Assembly (NCBI RefSeq): GCF_001544075.1
Contig: NZ_BCNT01000001.1
Location: forward strand, 372,001 to 436,000
Origin: Comamonas terrae
Lineage (GTDB): Bacteria; Pseudomonadota; Gammaproteobacteria; Burkholderiales; Burkholderiaceae_C
Length of the DNA stretch: 64,000 nt
Direction of reading: 5' to 3'
Shown: positions 42,618 through 54,712 of the stretch, piece after piece
Position numbering within the stretch: position 1 is the first letter of the stretch
How the letters are laid out: each line of letters starts with the position of its first letter
Position numbers and translations under genes: made by a program
Notes under the pieces: model-generated
Told to the model about the DNA's origin: nothing
Database searches by the model: none
What the model saw: the letters and a program-made list of their open reading frames with translations, nothing else

Positions 42618-43610
42618 TCAGAGCGCAAACGCTTCACGCAGCGCCCGGGCCATGTCCGCATGGGCCTGGCGCGCCTCGGGGATCGCGCGGCCCATCTTCA
42701 CGAACTCATGGGTCACGCCGCGGTAGATCTCGAGGTCCACGGGCACGCCCGCCATGCGCAGCTTGTCGGCGTATTCCACGCCCTCGTCCACCAGCGGGTC
42801 GCACTCGGCCAGACCTATCCACGCCGGCGCCACGCCTTCCACATCGGGCGCCAGCAGCGGCGCAAAGCGCCAGTCGTCGCGGTCCGCGGGCGTGTTCACA
42901 TACTGGGCGAAGAACCAGCTGATCACGGCCTCGTCCAGCACCGGCCCGTGGGCGAAGCGGCGGTGCGAATCCGTGTCCTGGTGCGCCGTGGTGCCGGGAT
43001 AGATCAGCAGCTGCAGCGCCAGCGGCAGGCCCGCGTCGCGCGCGTGGATGGCACAGGCCGCCGACAGCGTGCCTCCCGCGCTGTCGCCGCCCACGGCCAG
43101 GCGGCTGGCGTCGCCGCCCAGCCCGGCCGCATGGGCCGCCAGCCACTGCAGCGCATCCCAGGCATCGTTGTGCGCAGTGGGGAATTTGTACTCGGGCGCC
43201 AGCCGGTAGCCGAGCGACACCACCATGCAGCCGCCCAGGTGCGCAAGCTGCCGGCACAGCGCATCGTGGGTGGCTACGCTGCCCACGGTAAATCCGCCGC
43301 CGTGCAGGTACAGCAGCACGGGCAGGCCCGAAGCAGGCGCTTCGGCGCGATCCACGGGCGCATACAGGCGCGCCGGCAGCAAGGCGCCGTCGCGCACGGG
43401 AATCTGCAGCTCCTGCACGCGCGGCAATGCCGGCTTGAGAATCTCCAGCACGCCGGAGCCTGCCTCGTACGCCGCCTTGGCGCCCTGCGCGCCCAGCAGG
43501 TGCATGGGCGTGCGCGCCGCGCGCTGCATCCGCACCACCACATCGCGCATGTTCTTGGTCAGGGCTTCGGGCAAGGCATGAGCGGCCTTCGGTTCGGCAG
43601 GCTGGGACAC
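42618..43610 (-). CDS. Alpha/beta hydrolase of the hormone-sensitive lipase group
   Basis: A 330-residue esterase. I choose the GTG at 43610 (after AGGAAA) as start. LYLHGGGFTVGS (oxyanion hole) lies near residue 100, GGDSAGGTLS with the nucleophile Ser near 170, AECDPLVDEG with the Asp near 275 and THEFVKM with the His near 305. These are the motifs of the HSL/type IV esterase family acting on short- to medium-chain esters. It is divergent from the alcohol dehydrogenase gene, which may take part in the same pathway (weak inference). Confidence 0.9.
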   Translation of the reverse strand: MSQPAEPKAAHALPEALTKNMRDVVVRMQRAARTPMHLLGAQGAKAAYEAGSGVLEILKPALPRVQELQIPVRDGALLPARLYAPVDRAEAPASGLPVLLYLHGGGFTVGSVATHDALCRQLAHLGGCMVVSLGYRLAPEYKFPTAHNDAWDALQWLAAHAAGLGGDASRLAVGGDSAGGTLSAACAIHARDAGLPLALQLLIYPGTTAHQDTDSHRRFAHGPVLDEAVISWFFAQYVNTPADRDDWRFAPLLAPDVEGVAPAWIGLAECDPLVDEGVEYADKLRMAGVPVDLEIYRGVTHEFVKMGRAIPEARQAHADMARALREAFAL

Positions 43611-43864
43611 CGGGATTTCCTCGTTCAAAACAGAGCGTCCGATTTTGCCCGCAGCGCGGCCCCTGCGCGGAGCTCCGTTTGACAATCCAGGCCTCTGCAA
43701 TGCGGTCCTGTCCCGCATGCGACGTGGGATGCCGGCAGCAGGCCGGCTCTCAGGGTTTGCTTTGTTTGCGGTGCAGCATGCGGGGACTAGATTAAAAGCC
43801 CGGCCGGGCCGGGACCCTGCTTCTCCTGCCCGGCACCAGAAACTTTCTGCTTACCCGTATTGCC

Positions 43865-45001
43865 ATGGCCTTCATCAATTACGTCACCCAGATCCAGTTC
43901 GACTTCGGCGCCGTGCGCCTGCTGCGCCAGGAGTGCCAGCGCGTGGGCATCGGCAAACCCCTGATCGTGACGGACCAGGGCGTGAAGGCGGCCGGGGTGC
44001 TGCAAAAGGCATTGGACGCCCTGGGCGATCTGCCCCATGCCGTCTTCGACCAGACGCCGTCCAACCCCACCGAGGCCGCAGTGCGCGCCGCCGCGGCGCT
44101 CTACAAGGAGCAAGGCTGCGACGGCCTGATCGCCGTGGGCGGCGGCAGCGCCATCGACTGCGCCAAGGGCGTGGCCATCGCCGCCACGCACGAGGGGCCG
44201 CTGTCCTCTTACGCGACCATCGAAGGCGGCTCGCCCAGGATCACGGAGGCCGTGGCACCGCTGATCGCCGTGCCCACCACCAGCGGCACGGGCAGCGAGG
44301 TGGCGCGCGGCGCCATCATCATCGTCGACGACCACCGCAAGCTCGGTTTCCACAGCTGGCACCTGGTGCCCCGGGCCGCCATCTGCGACCCCGAGCTGAC
44401 CTACGGCCTGCCGCCGCTGCTGACGGCCGCCACGGGCATGGATGCCATTGCGCATTGCATGGAGACCTTCATGGCATCGGCCTTCAACCCGCCGGCCGAC
44501 GGCATCGCGCTGGACGGCCTGGCGCGCGGCTGGGCGCACATCGAACGCGCCACGCGCAGCGGCCAGGACGGCGAGGCCCGCCGCCAGCTCATGAGCGCCA
44601 GCATGCAGGGCGCCATGGCTTTCCAGAAAGGGCTGGGCTGCGTGCACAGCCTGAGCCACAGCCTGGGCGGCATCAACCCGCGCCTGCACCACGGCACGCT
44701 CAACGCCATGTTCCTGCCCGCCGTGGTGCGATTCAATGCCGGCGCCGACAGCGTGCAGCGCGAAGACCGCCTCGACCGCATGGCCCATGCCATGGGGCTG
44801 GCCAGCGGCAGCGATATTCCGGCCGCCATCCGGGACATGAATGCCCGCCTGGGCCTGCCCACGGGCCTGGCTGCCATGGGCGTGGAGCGCTCGCAGTTCG
44901 CGGCCGTGATCGGCGGCGCGCTCAAGGACCATTGCCACGCCACCAATCCGCGCCTAGCCTCGGCCGATGACTACGAGCAACTGCTGGCCGACTCCATGTA
45001 A
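43865..45001 (+). CDS. Iron-containing alcohol dehydrogenase
   Basis: A 378-residue group III dehydrogenase. GGGSAIDCAKG binds NAD(P) near residue 95, PTTSGTGSEV lies near 138, and the metal-binding His/Asp set is seen in DAIAHCMETF and HSLSHSLGG...HHGTLNAM. Substrates of the family include primary alcohols, lactaldehyde, 4-hydroxybutyrate and maleylacetate. A bidirectional terminator follows the stop at once. Confidence 0.9.
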   Translation: MAFINYVTQIQFDFGAVRLLRQECQRVGIGKPLIVTDQGVKAAGVLQKALDALGDLPHAVFDQTPSNPTEAAVRAAAALYKEQGCDGLIAVGGGSAIDCAKGVAIAATHEGPLSSYATIEGGSPRITEAVAPLIAVPTTSGTGSEVARGAIIIVDDHRKLGFHSWHLVPRAAICDPELTYGLPPLLTAATGMDAIAHCMETFMASAFNPPADGIALDGLARGWAHIERATRSGQDGEARRQLMSASMQGAMAFQKGLGCVHSLSHSLGGINPRLHHGTLNAMFLPAVVRFNAGADSVQREDRLDRMAHAMGLASGSDIPAAIRDMNARLGLPTGLAAMGVERSQFAAVIGGALKDHCHATNPRLASADDYEQLLADSM

Positions 45002-45002
45002 A

Positions 45003-45053
45003 GAAAAAAATGCTGCAAACGCTTGCCCATCAAGCGTTTGCAGCTATTTTTTT
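45003..45053. terminator. Bidirectional terminator and family A dyad repeat
   Basis: GCTGCAAACGCTTG at 45012-45025 pairs perfectly with CAAGCGTTTGCAGC at 45031-45044, with an A-run before and a T-run after. It separates two converging genes. Its loop region CCCATCAAGCG is the inverse of CGCTTGATGGG at 53611, marking it as one of a dispersed intergenic repeat family. Confidence 0.9.
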
Positions 45054-45071
45054 CAGAAAGCTCACCCTCTC

Positions 45072-47567
45072 TCAGGCGGACTCGCTGCCGGCCTCCCTGG
45101 CATTGCCGCCCTGCACCGTGCGCACCTGTTCCATCAGCTGGTCGGCCATGGTGCGCAGCAGTGCCAGCTCGTCCGCCGTCATCTCGCGCGGCTGGTCTGC
45201 CATGATGCAGAAGCTGCCCAGCACCTGGCCCTGCCGGCCCGTGATCGGCACGCCCGCATAGAAGCGCACCTGCCGCTGCTGCAGCACGGGGTTGCGCGCA
45301 AAGCGCGGGTCCCGCGCGATATCGTTGATCACCACCGGCTCCCGGCCGTGGACCACATAGGAACACACGGCCTGATCGCGCGCCATGCCGGCGGCCTGCG
45401 GCTGCTCCCGGTCGACGATGAACAGGCTTCCCGGCGTGTGCACGCGGTCCGCATCCACCCACGACACCTGTGCCCACGGCACGTGGAAGGCATTGGCCGC
45501 CTGCTGCACGGCATCGTGGTAGGTGGACAGCAGGCCGGCATCGAGCACGCCGCTGGCATGCAGCGCCTGCACCCGCTGCGCGTCGTCCTCGGGCAACGGC
45601 GCCGCGATGCCGCCCTGGTTGCCGTCGGCGACCTGCAGGGCGCTGACCCACAGCTGCAGCTCGTGCAGGCTGCTCACACAGGCGTGGGCGCCGCACTGGG
45701 CCGCGAAATCGGGCTCCTCGCTCCCCGCGCCGGGCGCAGCGGCATTCCATAGCGCCAGCACCACCTTCAGATGCGGCCAGCGCTCCCGGATGCGCCGCAC
45801 CATACGCCGCGCCACGGGCTGGGGCCGCGCACCGAAGAAGGAGAGCACCAGCAGATCGGCCTGCGGCATGGCGCGCACCCATTCGGGCTCCAGGCTGGCG
45901 CCCGTGCTGTTCCACTCCATGCCGCGCTGCGCCCACTGCGGATCGACGGCCACCGCCCAGGTGGAGCAGCTCGCGCGATGGCCGTGCAGGTCCTGCACAT
46001 GCGCGACCATGGCGGCGGCCAGCGCATCGACTTCCCAGCGCGCGCCCGCGCAGTGGATGCGCAGGCGGGTGCCGCCTTCGGGCACCGCGCCCTCGGCGCC
46101 ATAGTGCTCCTGCAGCTCCTCGATCAGCGTATCCATGCCGCTGGACAGGCGCAACCGGTGCTCGGCCGTGGCCGATTCCAGGTGTTGCTGGGCGGCCAGC
46201 CGCAGTGCCGGAATGGCCACCTCGTCATAGAAGCCCGCCACGGCGGCGGCCCGTCCCTCCGCGCCGGGCCTGGCGGCCACCCGGGACTGGATGTTTTCCA
46301 GCGCCATGGCAATGGCGTCATCGGTATCGTCGGCCAGCAGGCGCTGGTACAGCCGCTGCTGCAGCCCCAGCACGGGGGCGCTGCCCAGCAGCACCTCCAT
46401 GAACTGCAGGGCCGGGATATAGCGCCCCAGCACCAGCAGGCAGACGGTGAGCGGCGTGGAGAGGATCAGGCCGATGGGGCCCCACAGCGCCGTCCAGAAC
46501 GTGGCCGCGACGATGATGGACAGCGTGGACAGGCCGGTGCTGGCGCCATAGAGCCAGGGCTCGATCACGTTGTTGCTGACCAGCTCCAGCGCCAGGATCA
46601 GGCCCAGGGTCAGCAGCAGCATGTGCCATCCCGGATCGACCGCGAATGCCAGCGCCAGCGGGAAGACGGCCGAGATCATCGGCCCCACGTAAGGCACGAA
46701 ACGCATCAGCGCGCCCAGCGCACCCCACAGGATGGCACCCGGCACGCCGATGAACCACAGGCCCACGCCCAGCGGCAGGCCGTAGCTGACGTTGACGATG
46801 AACTGCATGCGCAGGTATTTGCCAATGCGCTCGGAAGCCTCGTCCAGCGCATCCGTGGCCACATGCAGATTGCCGCCCATGAGGCGCAGCAGCCGGTCGC
46901 GCAGGTCGTCGCGGTCCAGCAGGATCAGGATGACGAACAGCAGCACGATGCCCGCCGTGGTCACGGGCTCGGCCACGCGGCTGAGCCACTGCAGCATGCG
47001 CGTGGTGGGCTTGGACTCGGGCGTCTGTATTTCCACCTTCTGCACGCGCGGCGCCGCCGTGCCGCTGGTGATTTCCTTTTCCACGGCGTTGTAGGTCTTG
47101 ACCGCGCCATCCCAGGCGCTGGGCATGTTGATGCTCTTGCGCAGCGAGCGCAGCTTGCCGCGGATGGTGCTCTGATAGGTGGGCAGGTCGGCGCTGAGCT
47201 GCTGCACCTGGCTGCCCAGATACACGCCCAGGCCCGCCAGCACGCTCAGCGCCAGCGCCACCACCACGATGGCCGAGGCCATGCGCGGCAGCCCCCAGCG
47301 GCGCAGCCGCGAGACGGCAGGGTCCAGCAGGAAGCCGAACAGCAGCGCCAGCGCCAGGGGAATCAGCAGTTCGCGCCCGAAGTACAGGCCGGCGATCACG
47401 ATGGTGGCTATCAGCAGCCCTACCAGCAGGCGCAGCGCGGGCACCATGCCGGCCAGCTGCGCCAGCGGCGCCAGCTCGGGTACGGGCAGGCGCGCGCGCC
47501 TTTCGGGGCCGCTCCATGGGGCGGCAGGCCTGGCGTTCTCGGAGGTGGGAGGCAGGGGCTCGGACAT
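45072..47567 (-). CDS. AI-2E-family transporter with B12-like and GAF C-terminal domains
   Basis: An 831-residue inner-membrane protein. Residues about 40-400 form the AI-2E/PerM-type permease with eight or so helices (LLIPLALALLFGFLLDP, RFVPYVGPMISAV, VSNNVIEPWLYG). Residues about 430-660 form a Rossmann-like domain resembling cobalamin-binding folds (RLRIHCAGARWEVDALA, ADLLVLSFFGARPQP). Residues about 690-820 are a GAF domain (AVCSYVVHGREPVVINDIA, FYAGVPITGRQGQVLGSFC). Small-molecule sensing linked to export or ion flux is inferred; the substrate is unknown. Confidence 0.88.
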   Translation of the reverse strand: MSEPLPPTSENARPAAPWSGPERRARLPVPELAPLAQLAGMVPALRLLVGLLIATIVIAGLYFGRELLIPLALALLFGFLLDPAVSRLRRWGLPRMASAIVVVALALSVLAGLGVYLGSQVQQLSADLPTYQSTIRGKLRSLRKSINMPSAWDGAVKTYNAVEKEITSGTAAPRVQKVEIQTPESKPTTRMLQWLSRVAEPVTTAGIVLLFVILILLDRDDLRDRLLRLMGGNLHVATDALDEASERIGKYLRMQFIVNVSYGLPLGVGLWFIGVPGAILWGALGALMRFVPYVGPMISAVFPLALAFAVDPGWHMLLLTLGLILALELVSNNVIEPWLYGASTGLSTLSIIVAATFWTALWGPIGLILSTPLTVCLLVLGRYIPALQFMEVLLGSAPVLGLQQRLYQRLLADDTDDAIAMALENIQSRVAARPGAEGRAAAVAGFYDEVAIPALRLAAQQHLESATAEHRLRLSSGMDTLIEELQEHYGAEGAVPEGGTRLRIHCAGARWEVDALAAAMVAHVQDLHGHRASCSTWAVAVDPQWAQRGMEWNSTGASLEPEWVRAMPQADLLVLSFFGARPQPVARRMVRRIRERWPHLKVVLALWNAAAPGAGSEEPDFAAQCGAHACVSSLHELQLWVSALQVADGNQGGIAAPLPEDDAQRVQALHASGVLDAGLLSTYHDAVQQAANAFHVPWAQVSWVDADRVHTPGSLFIVDREQPQAAGMARDQAVCSYVVHGREPVVINDIARDPRFARNPVLQQRQVRFYAGVPITGRQGQVLGSFCIMADQPREMTADELALLRTMADQLMEQVRTVQGGNAREAGSESA

Positions 47568-47705
47568 AGGCGGAAAATCACGAAAATGCTCGACGCTACC
47601 GCAGCAGCGGCCTCCATCATGCCGGTGTCCCTGCAGGACATAAGGCGTTGCATTCGCAACACCCTGTCAGCCATCAGCCCGGCAGCCTGCCGCGCCAGGG
47701 CCTCC

Positions 47706-48815
47706 CTAGAGCGGCAGCACGCGCGACGGATCGGGCCGCTGCAGCCACTGGGCGAACTCGTCGGCCAGCTGGCGGCTGGCCGAGGTGGCCGCGTTCCAGG
47801 CCCTGGCACGCGCCGCATGGTCCGTACCGTAGTCCAGGAAATCGTGCCGGTCGGGCAGCTTGCCGCGCGGCAGGCCGGCCACCCAGGCCGGGTCCGGGGC
47901 CAGCACCACCATGGAGTCCAGGAAGTGGCTGGCACGGTGGCGCCAGCGCAGGCTTTTGTCGAGCCAGCCCGGCACGACGGCGCGCTGGAAATGCGGATAC
48001 AGCACGATGCCGTCCCCGGCCTGCGATGCCGCATAGTCCAGATGCATGTGGTAGTCGGTGATGCCGCCGTCCCAGTAGGCGCCGCGCGGCGCGCCGGCGA
48101 TGTCGTGCACGGCCTGCAGCACGAAGGGAATCGAGCAGCTGGCGCGCAGGGCCTGCATGAAATTGGCCTCGTCCAGCCGCGCCTGGCGCGTGCACAGGTC
48201 CGCCGTGGCAAACGGCAGCCGGTGCGGCGCTTGCTGCGGCCCGTGCGGCGCGGTGGAAAACACCACGCGCTCCAGCCACCAGCCCAGCGCCGGCCGGTGC
48301 AGCGCATTGCTCATGAAGGCGCCCAGGTAGCCCAGCGGTGTGCGCCAGCCCGACTCGCGCGCCAGCAGGCCGCGCCCGCGCGCTGCCACCACATGCAGCC
48401 GGTAGCGGCGATGGGCCAGCACCTCCGCCACCCGGCCGCCATAGAAGTCCTGCAGGCTTTGCGCGAAGCGCTCGCTGACCAGCCAGGCCGGCGTGCGCCT
48501 GTGCCCGGCCGGCGGGTCGAAGCGCTGGGCGATGTAGTCGCGCTCGAGCCGCGCCAACGCCTGCTCGGGCTGGGCAAGGCAGGCCGTGGCCATGCGCCAG
48601 GCGCCAATCGAGGCGCCGACCAGATCCACGGGCTGGTCGGCCTGCGCCAGCCAGTGGCCGAAGATGAAGCGGTCCAGCGGGCCGAGGATCAGCCCCTTGG
48701 GCCCGCCCGCCGCAGCCGGTATCACGCGGACATGGCCGGGCGCCAGGCCATGCCGGCGGATATGGTCCAGGGCCTTGGGGCCGGCATGGATGCGCAGTGC
48801 GGGGACATGACTCAT
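47706..48815 (-). CDS. Patatin-like phospholipase
   Basis: A 369-residue lipid acyl hydrolase. I start it at ATG 48815; another ATG three codons upstream is possible. A glycine-rich oxyanion loop (AAAGGPKGLILG) near residue 36 precedes the nucleophile motif GASIG at 67-71. The dyad Asp is in YWDGGITDYH near 250 (DGG in place of the common DGA). No signal peptide. Bacterial patatins cleave phospholipid or neutral lipid acyl chains. Cellular role unknown. Confidence 0.87.
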   Translation of the reverse strand: MSHVPALRIHAGPKALDHIRRHGLAPGHVRVIPAAAGGPKGLILGPLDRFIFGHWLAQADQPVDLVGASIGAWRMATACLAQPEQALARLERDYIAQRFDPPAGHRRTPAWLVSERFAQSLQDFYGGRVAEVLAHRRYRLHVVAARGRGLLARESGWRTPLGYLGAFMSNALHRPALGWWLERVVFSTAPHGPQQAPHRLPFATADLCTRQARLDEANFMQALRASCSIPFVLQAVHDIAGAPRGAYWDGGITDYHMHLDYAASQAGDGIVLYPHFQRAVVPGWLDKSLRWRHRASHFLDSMVVLAPDPAWVAGLPRGKLPDRHDFLDYGTDHAARARAWNAATSASRQLADEFAQWLQRPDPSRVLPL

Positions 48816-48847
48816 GGGCGCCATTGTGCCGGCGCCGGGCTCGGCCG

Positions 48848-49690
48848 TCACAGCTGCACGTCCAGCCCGCCGGCCGCATGCCAGTCGATCGATGCCTGCC
48901 GCAGCACCATGTCGATGTCCATGCGCAGCGCCAGCCCCACTTCCGCGGGAAAGCTCACGGCCAGCTTGCGGTCGTCCCAGTTCGCAGCCCGGGCGCGCAC
49001 GCGCCAGCAGGCCAGGTGCAGCACGCCCGTCAACGGCTCGAACTGCGATTGCTGCATGGGCGCATGCAGGTGTAGCAGCGCCTGCACCATCAGGGGCGGC
49101 AGATTCCACGAGCCGGCCAGCGCCGCGCTGACCTGGCTGTAGCTGTAGCCGTACACCTGCATTTCGAGCCGCGCGCGGTTCGGATGCAGCACGGCCACCG
49201 TCTCGCCCATGGCCGCCGCCCGCTGCGCGTCCGCGCCATGCAGCAGGATCTCGCCCAGCCCGTGCAGCAGCCCCAGCGCATAGGCCGTGGCCGCAGGCGC
49301 CTGTACCGAGGCCGCCAGCGCGCGCGCCAGCTTGGCCACCTCCACGCTGTAGCGCCAGAAATCAGGCAGCTCCAGCCCCTGCAGCCAGCCTGTGCCCAGG
49401 CCCAGCGGCGCCTGCGCCACCAAGTCGCGCAGCTCCGCCTGCCCCAGCACGACCAGGGCCTCGGGGATGCCGGACACGCGCTGCTCCAGCTGGTGCTCGG
49501 CGCGGTTGGCCGCGGCCAGCAGACGGGCTGCCAGCGCCGGGTCGGTGCCAAACAACTGGTCCAGCCTGCGCATGCCGGGCTGCGGCGTGCGCAGCTCGCT
49601 CAGCAACAGCGCCACCGTGCGCGGCTGGCTAGGCAGCGCCAACGGAGCCTGCAGCAAGGCGGACAGATTCAGAGGTTTTGCGCGGCTCAT
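48848..49690 (-). CDS. HDOD-domain protein
   Basis: A 280-residue protein starting at ATG 49690 (MSRAKPLNLS); an ATG two codons earlier is possible. It shows the HDOD fold: LDQLFGTDPALAARLLAAANRA near residue 45, then YALGLLHGLGEILLHG, with the metal-binding His-Asp pair of true HD hydrolases degraded, as is usual in HDOD. HDOD proteins act as signalling scaffolds in motility, stress and c-di-GMP pathways. The partner is not evident. Confidence 0.82.
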   Translation of the reverse strand: MSRAKPLNLSALLQAPLALPSQPRTVALLLSELRTPQPGMRRLDQLFGTDPALAARLLAAANRAEHQLEQRVSGIPEALVVLGQAELRDLVAQAPLGLGTGWLQGLELPDFWRYSVEVAKLARALAASVQAPAATAYALGLLHGLGEILLHGADAQRAAAMGETVAVLHPNRARLEMQVYGYSYSQVSAALAGSWNLPPLMVQALLHLHAPMQQSQFEPLTGVLHLACWRVRARAANWDDRKLAVSFPAEVGLALRMDIDMVLRQASIDWHAAGGLDVQL

Positions 49691-49767
49691 TCCCATGCAC
49701 GGCCCGGGGCCGCCTTTCCTTTGCTCGATCAATACGGCGGCCTTCGCGGCCCCGGCGCCTGGCGCCT

Positions 49768-51042
49768 TTACAGTTTTTCTTCCCGTTGCAGCTGCACCGG
49801 CTGCCCCACGGTCAGCTGGCCCGCAATCCGGCGCGTCAGCGGCCGCAGCACGGAAAAATGGTCCGCGCCCTGCACCGAGACGCAATGCACATGCTGCGAT
49901 TTGCGCGCTGCGCAGAGTGCGTCCAGGCTGCCGATATTGCTGGGGCGCCGGTTGCCCTCGATGATCCAGGTCGGGCTTTTGATGGCATGCAGCCAGTGCA
50001 CGGGAGAGCGCAGCCGCATTTCGTCTGCGGGCAGCTGGCTCCACCTGACCGGCCAGCCATAGCCACCCACCTCGTCCACCGGACCGAAGGCGAAAACGCC
50101 CTGCACCGGCAGGCCCGCCGTGGCGGTCAGCAGCGCCAGCGTGGCGCCCGTGCTGTGGCCGCCCAGATAGATGCGCGAGGCATCGACATAGGGCAGACGG
50201 GCCGCCTGCAGCATGGCGACGGCCACATCCTGCACCTCGCCCCAGAAATATTCGCGCTGGCCGGGATTGTCGTTGCCGCCGCGCAGCGTGGGAAACAGCA
50301 TGGCCATGCCGGCCTTGCGAAAGGCGCTGGCGCTCTGGTCGTCGGCCGCAGCGCCTTCGCTCCAGAAGTCGCCGAGGCTGTTGGTGTCGCCGCCGGTCAG
50401 CCACACCATCAGCGGCTGCTTGCTGCCGTCGCCGGGGTTGGGCGTCACGAACGCCGTGAGCCTCAGCTCGCCGCTTTGGTAGGCCATAGGCACGAACAGC
50501 TGCGCGGGCGGTTGCGGCAGGGCCGTGGCAGCCGTGCGGGCACCGGGCAGCAGCGCGGCGGCGATCTGCGTGCTTTTGCCTTCGCGCGCCTGCATCAGGT
50601 TCTGCAGGCCGATGGCCCCCGTGGCGATCTGCTGCTCCACCGCCTTTTCGATCTGCGCCTGCTCGGCCGCACGCGCCTGGCTCTGCCGCAGGGCCGCTTC
50701 ACGCTGCAGCCTGGCTTCCTCGTGCCGGCGCAGCGACGCCTCGTACCCGGCCATGGCCTCGCGCGTGATGCAGCGTCGGGCCATGTCGATGGCCAGGCCT
50801 TCTTCCTGGGCCTTGTTCAGCTGCGCCGGATCGAGCCTGACCGTATGGCAGACCGCATCACCGGCCGCGGCCGTTGCCGGCGGCCAGACCAGCGGCTGCT
50901 GCTGGGCTTCGGCCTTGTGCCTGACCCAGTCCAGCGACACCCTGCCGCGCGAAGTCATCTTGGCGCCGATGAGCGCCACCAGCAGCACCACGCCGAGAGC
51001 GGGCAGCATCCTGCCCGCGGCTCCTGTCCTGGCCTTGCGCAT
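49768..51042 (-). CDS. Membrane-anchored prolyl-oligopeptidase-like hydrolase
   Basis: A 424-residue protein. One N-terminal membrane helix (about residues 12-28) is followed by a coiled-coil linker (about 85-140, EASLRRHEEARLQREAALRQ). The alpha/beta hydrolase domain then has MVWLTGGDTNSLG (oxyanion side), YLGGHSTGATLAL with the nucleophile Ser near 300, and a C-terminal GADHFSVL His. The architecture suits a periplasm-facing esterase or peptidase. Substrate unknown. Confidence 0.82.
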   Translation of the reverse strand: MRKARTGAAGRMLPALGVVLLVALIGAKMTSRGRVSLDWVRHKAEAQQQPLVWPPATAAAGDAVCHTVRLDPAQLNKAQEEGLAIDMARRCITREAMAGYEASLRRHEEARLQREAALRQSQARAAEQAQIEKAVEQQIATGAIGLQNLMQAREGKSTQIAAALLPGARTAATALPQPPAQLFVPMAYQSGELRLTAFVTPNPGDGSKQPLMVWLTGGDTNSLGDFWSEGAAADDQSASAFRKAGMAMLFPTLRGGNDNPGQREYFWGEVQDVAVAMLQAARLPYVDASRIYLGGHSTGATLALLTATAGLPVQGVFAFGPVDEVGGYGWPVRWSQLPADEMRLRSPVHWLHAIKSPTWIIEGNRRPSNIGSLDALCAARKSQHVHCVSVQGADHFSVLRPLTRRIAGQLTVGQPVQLQREEKL

Positions 51043-51105
51043 CCTCTTTCCCTCCCAACGGCCGCCTGTGAATGGATATGAATGGGCGGCGGCCCAAAGG
51101 GGTGA

Positions 51106-53484
<2,379 letters not shown>

Positions 53485-53582
53485 GCGAGGCGCCCCAGGG
53501 CGAGAAATCCGGAAAGCCGCCGAGTTTGCCATACCACCTGCACCCCGTCCGGTTTGCCCGGGCACTCAAATGCAACAGAAGC

Positions 53583-53622
53583 TAAAAACTATGTTTTTCA
53601 TAGCTGCTTGCGCTTGATGGGT
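53583..53622. repeat. Dispersed intergenic dyad, family A
   Basis: The short dyad ACTATG...CATAGC is followed by GCTTGCGCTTGATGGGTATGC. The CGCTTGATGGG core is the inverse of the loop of the terminator at 45012-45044. It lies between the divergent tex and DUF72 genes. Confidence 0.6.
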
Positions 53623-53658
53623 ATGCACAAAAGCCTTATTTCATTCAGAATCCCCGGC

Positions 53659-54702
53659 ATGCAGGACGATTTGTTTGGCCCGGCTTCGCCCGAGCCTGCC
53701 AGGAAACCGCAGGCAGCCCCATCCGCCCCCCGGCCCAAGGCCCGCAGCGGCGATGTGGCACTGGCGCCTGCGGCAGCCCAATACCAGGCGTTGGCCGCGC
53801 AGCTGCCGGCCAACCTGCGCATGGGCGTGTCCACCTGGTCCTATCCGGGCTGGGAAGGGCTGGTATGGGACGGGGCCTACGACGCCAGCGTGCTGTCCAA
53901 GAAAGGCCTCACGGCCTACCACCGGCACCCGCTGCTGCGCACCGTCTGCGTGGACCGCACCTTCTGGCGCCCGCTCACGGCCAGCCAGTACGCAGCCTAT
54001 GCGGCCCAGGTGGATGCGGATTTCCGCTTCGTCGTCAAATGCCCGGCCGGCGTGACCGATGCGCAGGTGCGCGGCGAGGACGGCAAGGCACGGGAAACCA
54101 ATCCGGCCTTTCTGGACCCCCGCCTGGCCGTGGAGCATTTCGTCGAGCCCACGCTCGAAGGCCTGGGCGACAAGCTGGGCGTGCTGGTCTTCCAGCTCAG
54201 CCCGCTGCCCTGGGGCTGGCTCAGCCGTCCCACGCTGCTGCTGGAGCGCCTGGGCACCATGCTGGCCGCCGTGCGCGAGGCGCTGGCCGCCCGCCCGCAG
54301 GTCATCGTGGCCGTGGAGGTGCGCGACCCCGAACTCCTGATCGCCCCGCTGGCCGACACGCTGCGGGCCCATGGCGCCACTTTCTGCCTGGGCCTGCACG
54401 GCAAGATGCCGCCGATCGAGGTACAGCTGCCCATCCTGCGCGCGCTGTGGCCCGGCCCGCTGGTCTGCCGCTGGAACCTGAACCGCATCTTCGGTGCCTA
54501 CGGCTATCCGGATGCGCAGAAAAAGCACGATCCGTTCAACGAGATCCGCTCCGAAGACCTGCACACGCGCGAGCTGCTCGCGCGCACCATCCGCGGCATC
54601 ACGGGCGCGGGCCAGCCGGCCTTCGTGACCGTCAGCAACGATGCCGAGGGCTGCGCGCCCTGCTCGATCGCGCTGCTGTCCCAGGCGATTGCCGCACTGT
54701 AG
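53659..54702 (+). CDS. DUF72 family protein
   Basis: A 347-residue protein from ATG 53659 (MQDDLFGPASPEP). A Pro/Ala-rich tail of about 55 residues precedes the DUF72 TIM-barrel (GVSTWSYPGWEGLVW, TVCVDRTFWRPLT, FRFVVKCP, GVLVFQLSPLPWGW, VAVEVRDPELL). DUF72 proteins are widespread; one proposed link is iron-sulfur or YecE-type functions, but no activity is firmly known. Divergent from tex. Confidence 0.9.
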   Translation: MQDDLFGPASPEPARKPQAAPSAPRPKARSGDVALAPAAAQYQALAAQLPANLRMGVSTWSYPGWEGLVWDGAYDASVLSKKGLTAYHRHPLLRTVCVDRTFWRPLTASQYAAYAAQVDADFRFVVKCPAGVTDAQVRGEDGKARETNPAFLDPRLAVEHFVEPTLEGLGDKLGVLVFQLSPLPWGWLSRPTLLLERLGTMLAAVREALAARPQVIVAVEVRDPELLIAPLADTLRAHGATFCLGLHGKMPPIEVQLPILRALWPGPLVCRWNLNRIFGAYGYPDAQKKHDPFNEIRSEDLHTRELLARTIRGITGAGQPAFVTVSNDAEGCAPCSIALLSQAIAAL

Positions 54703-54712
54703 AAAGCCCTTC

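Noticed and set aside
45771..49142. 1123-codon plus-strand frame opposite the AI-2E, patatin and HDOD genes
   Set aside because: It spans three real genes on the other strand and has a low-complexity His/Gln/Arg/Ala composition, a common GC-rich antisense artefact.
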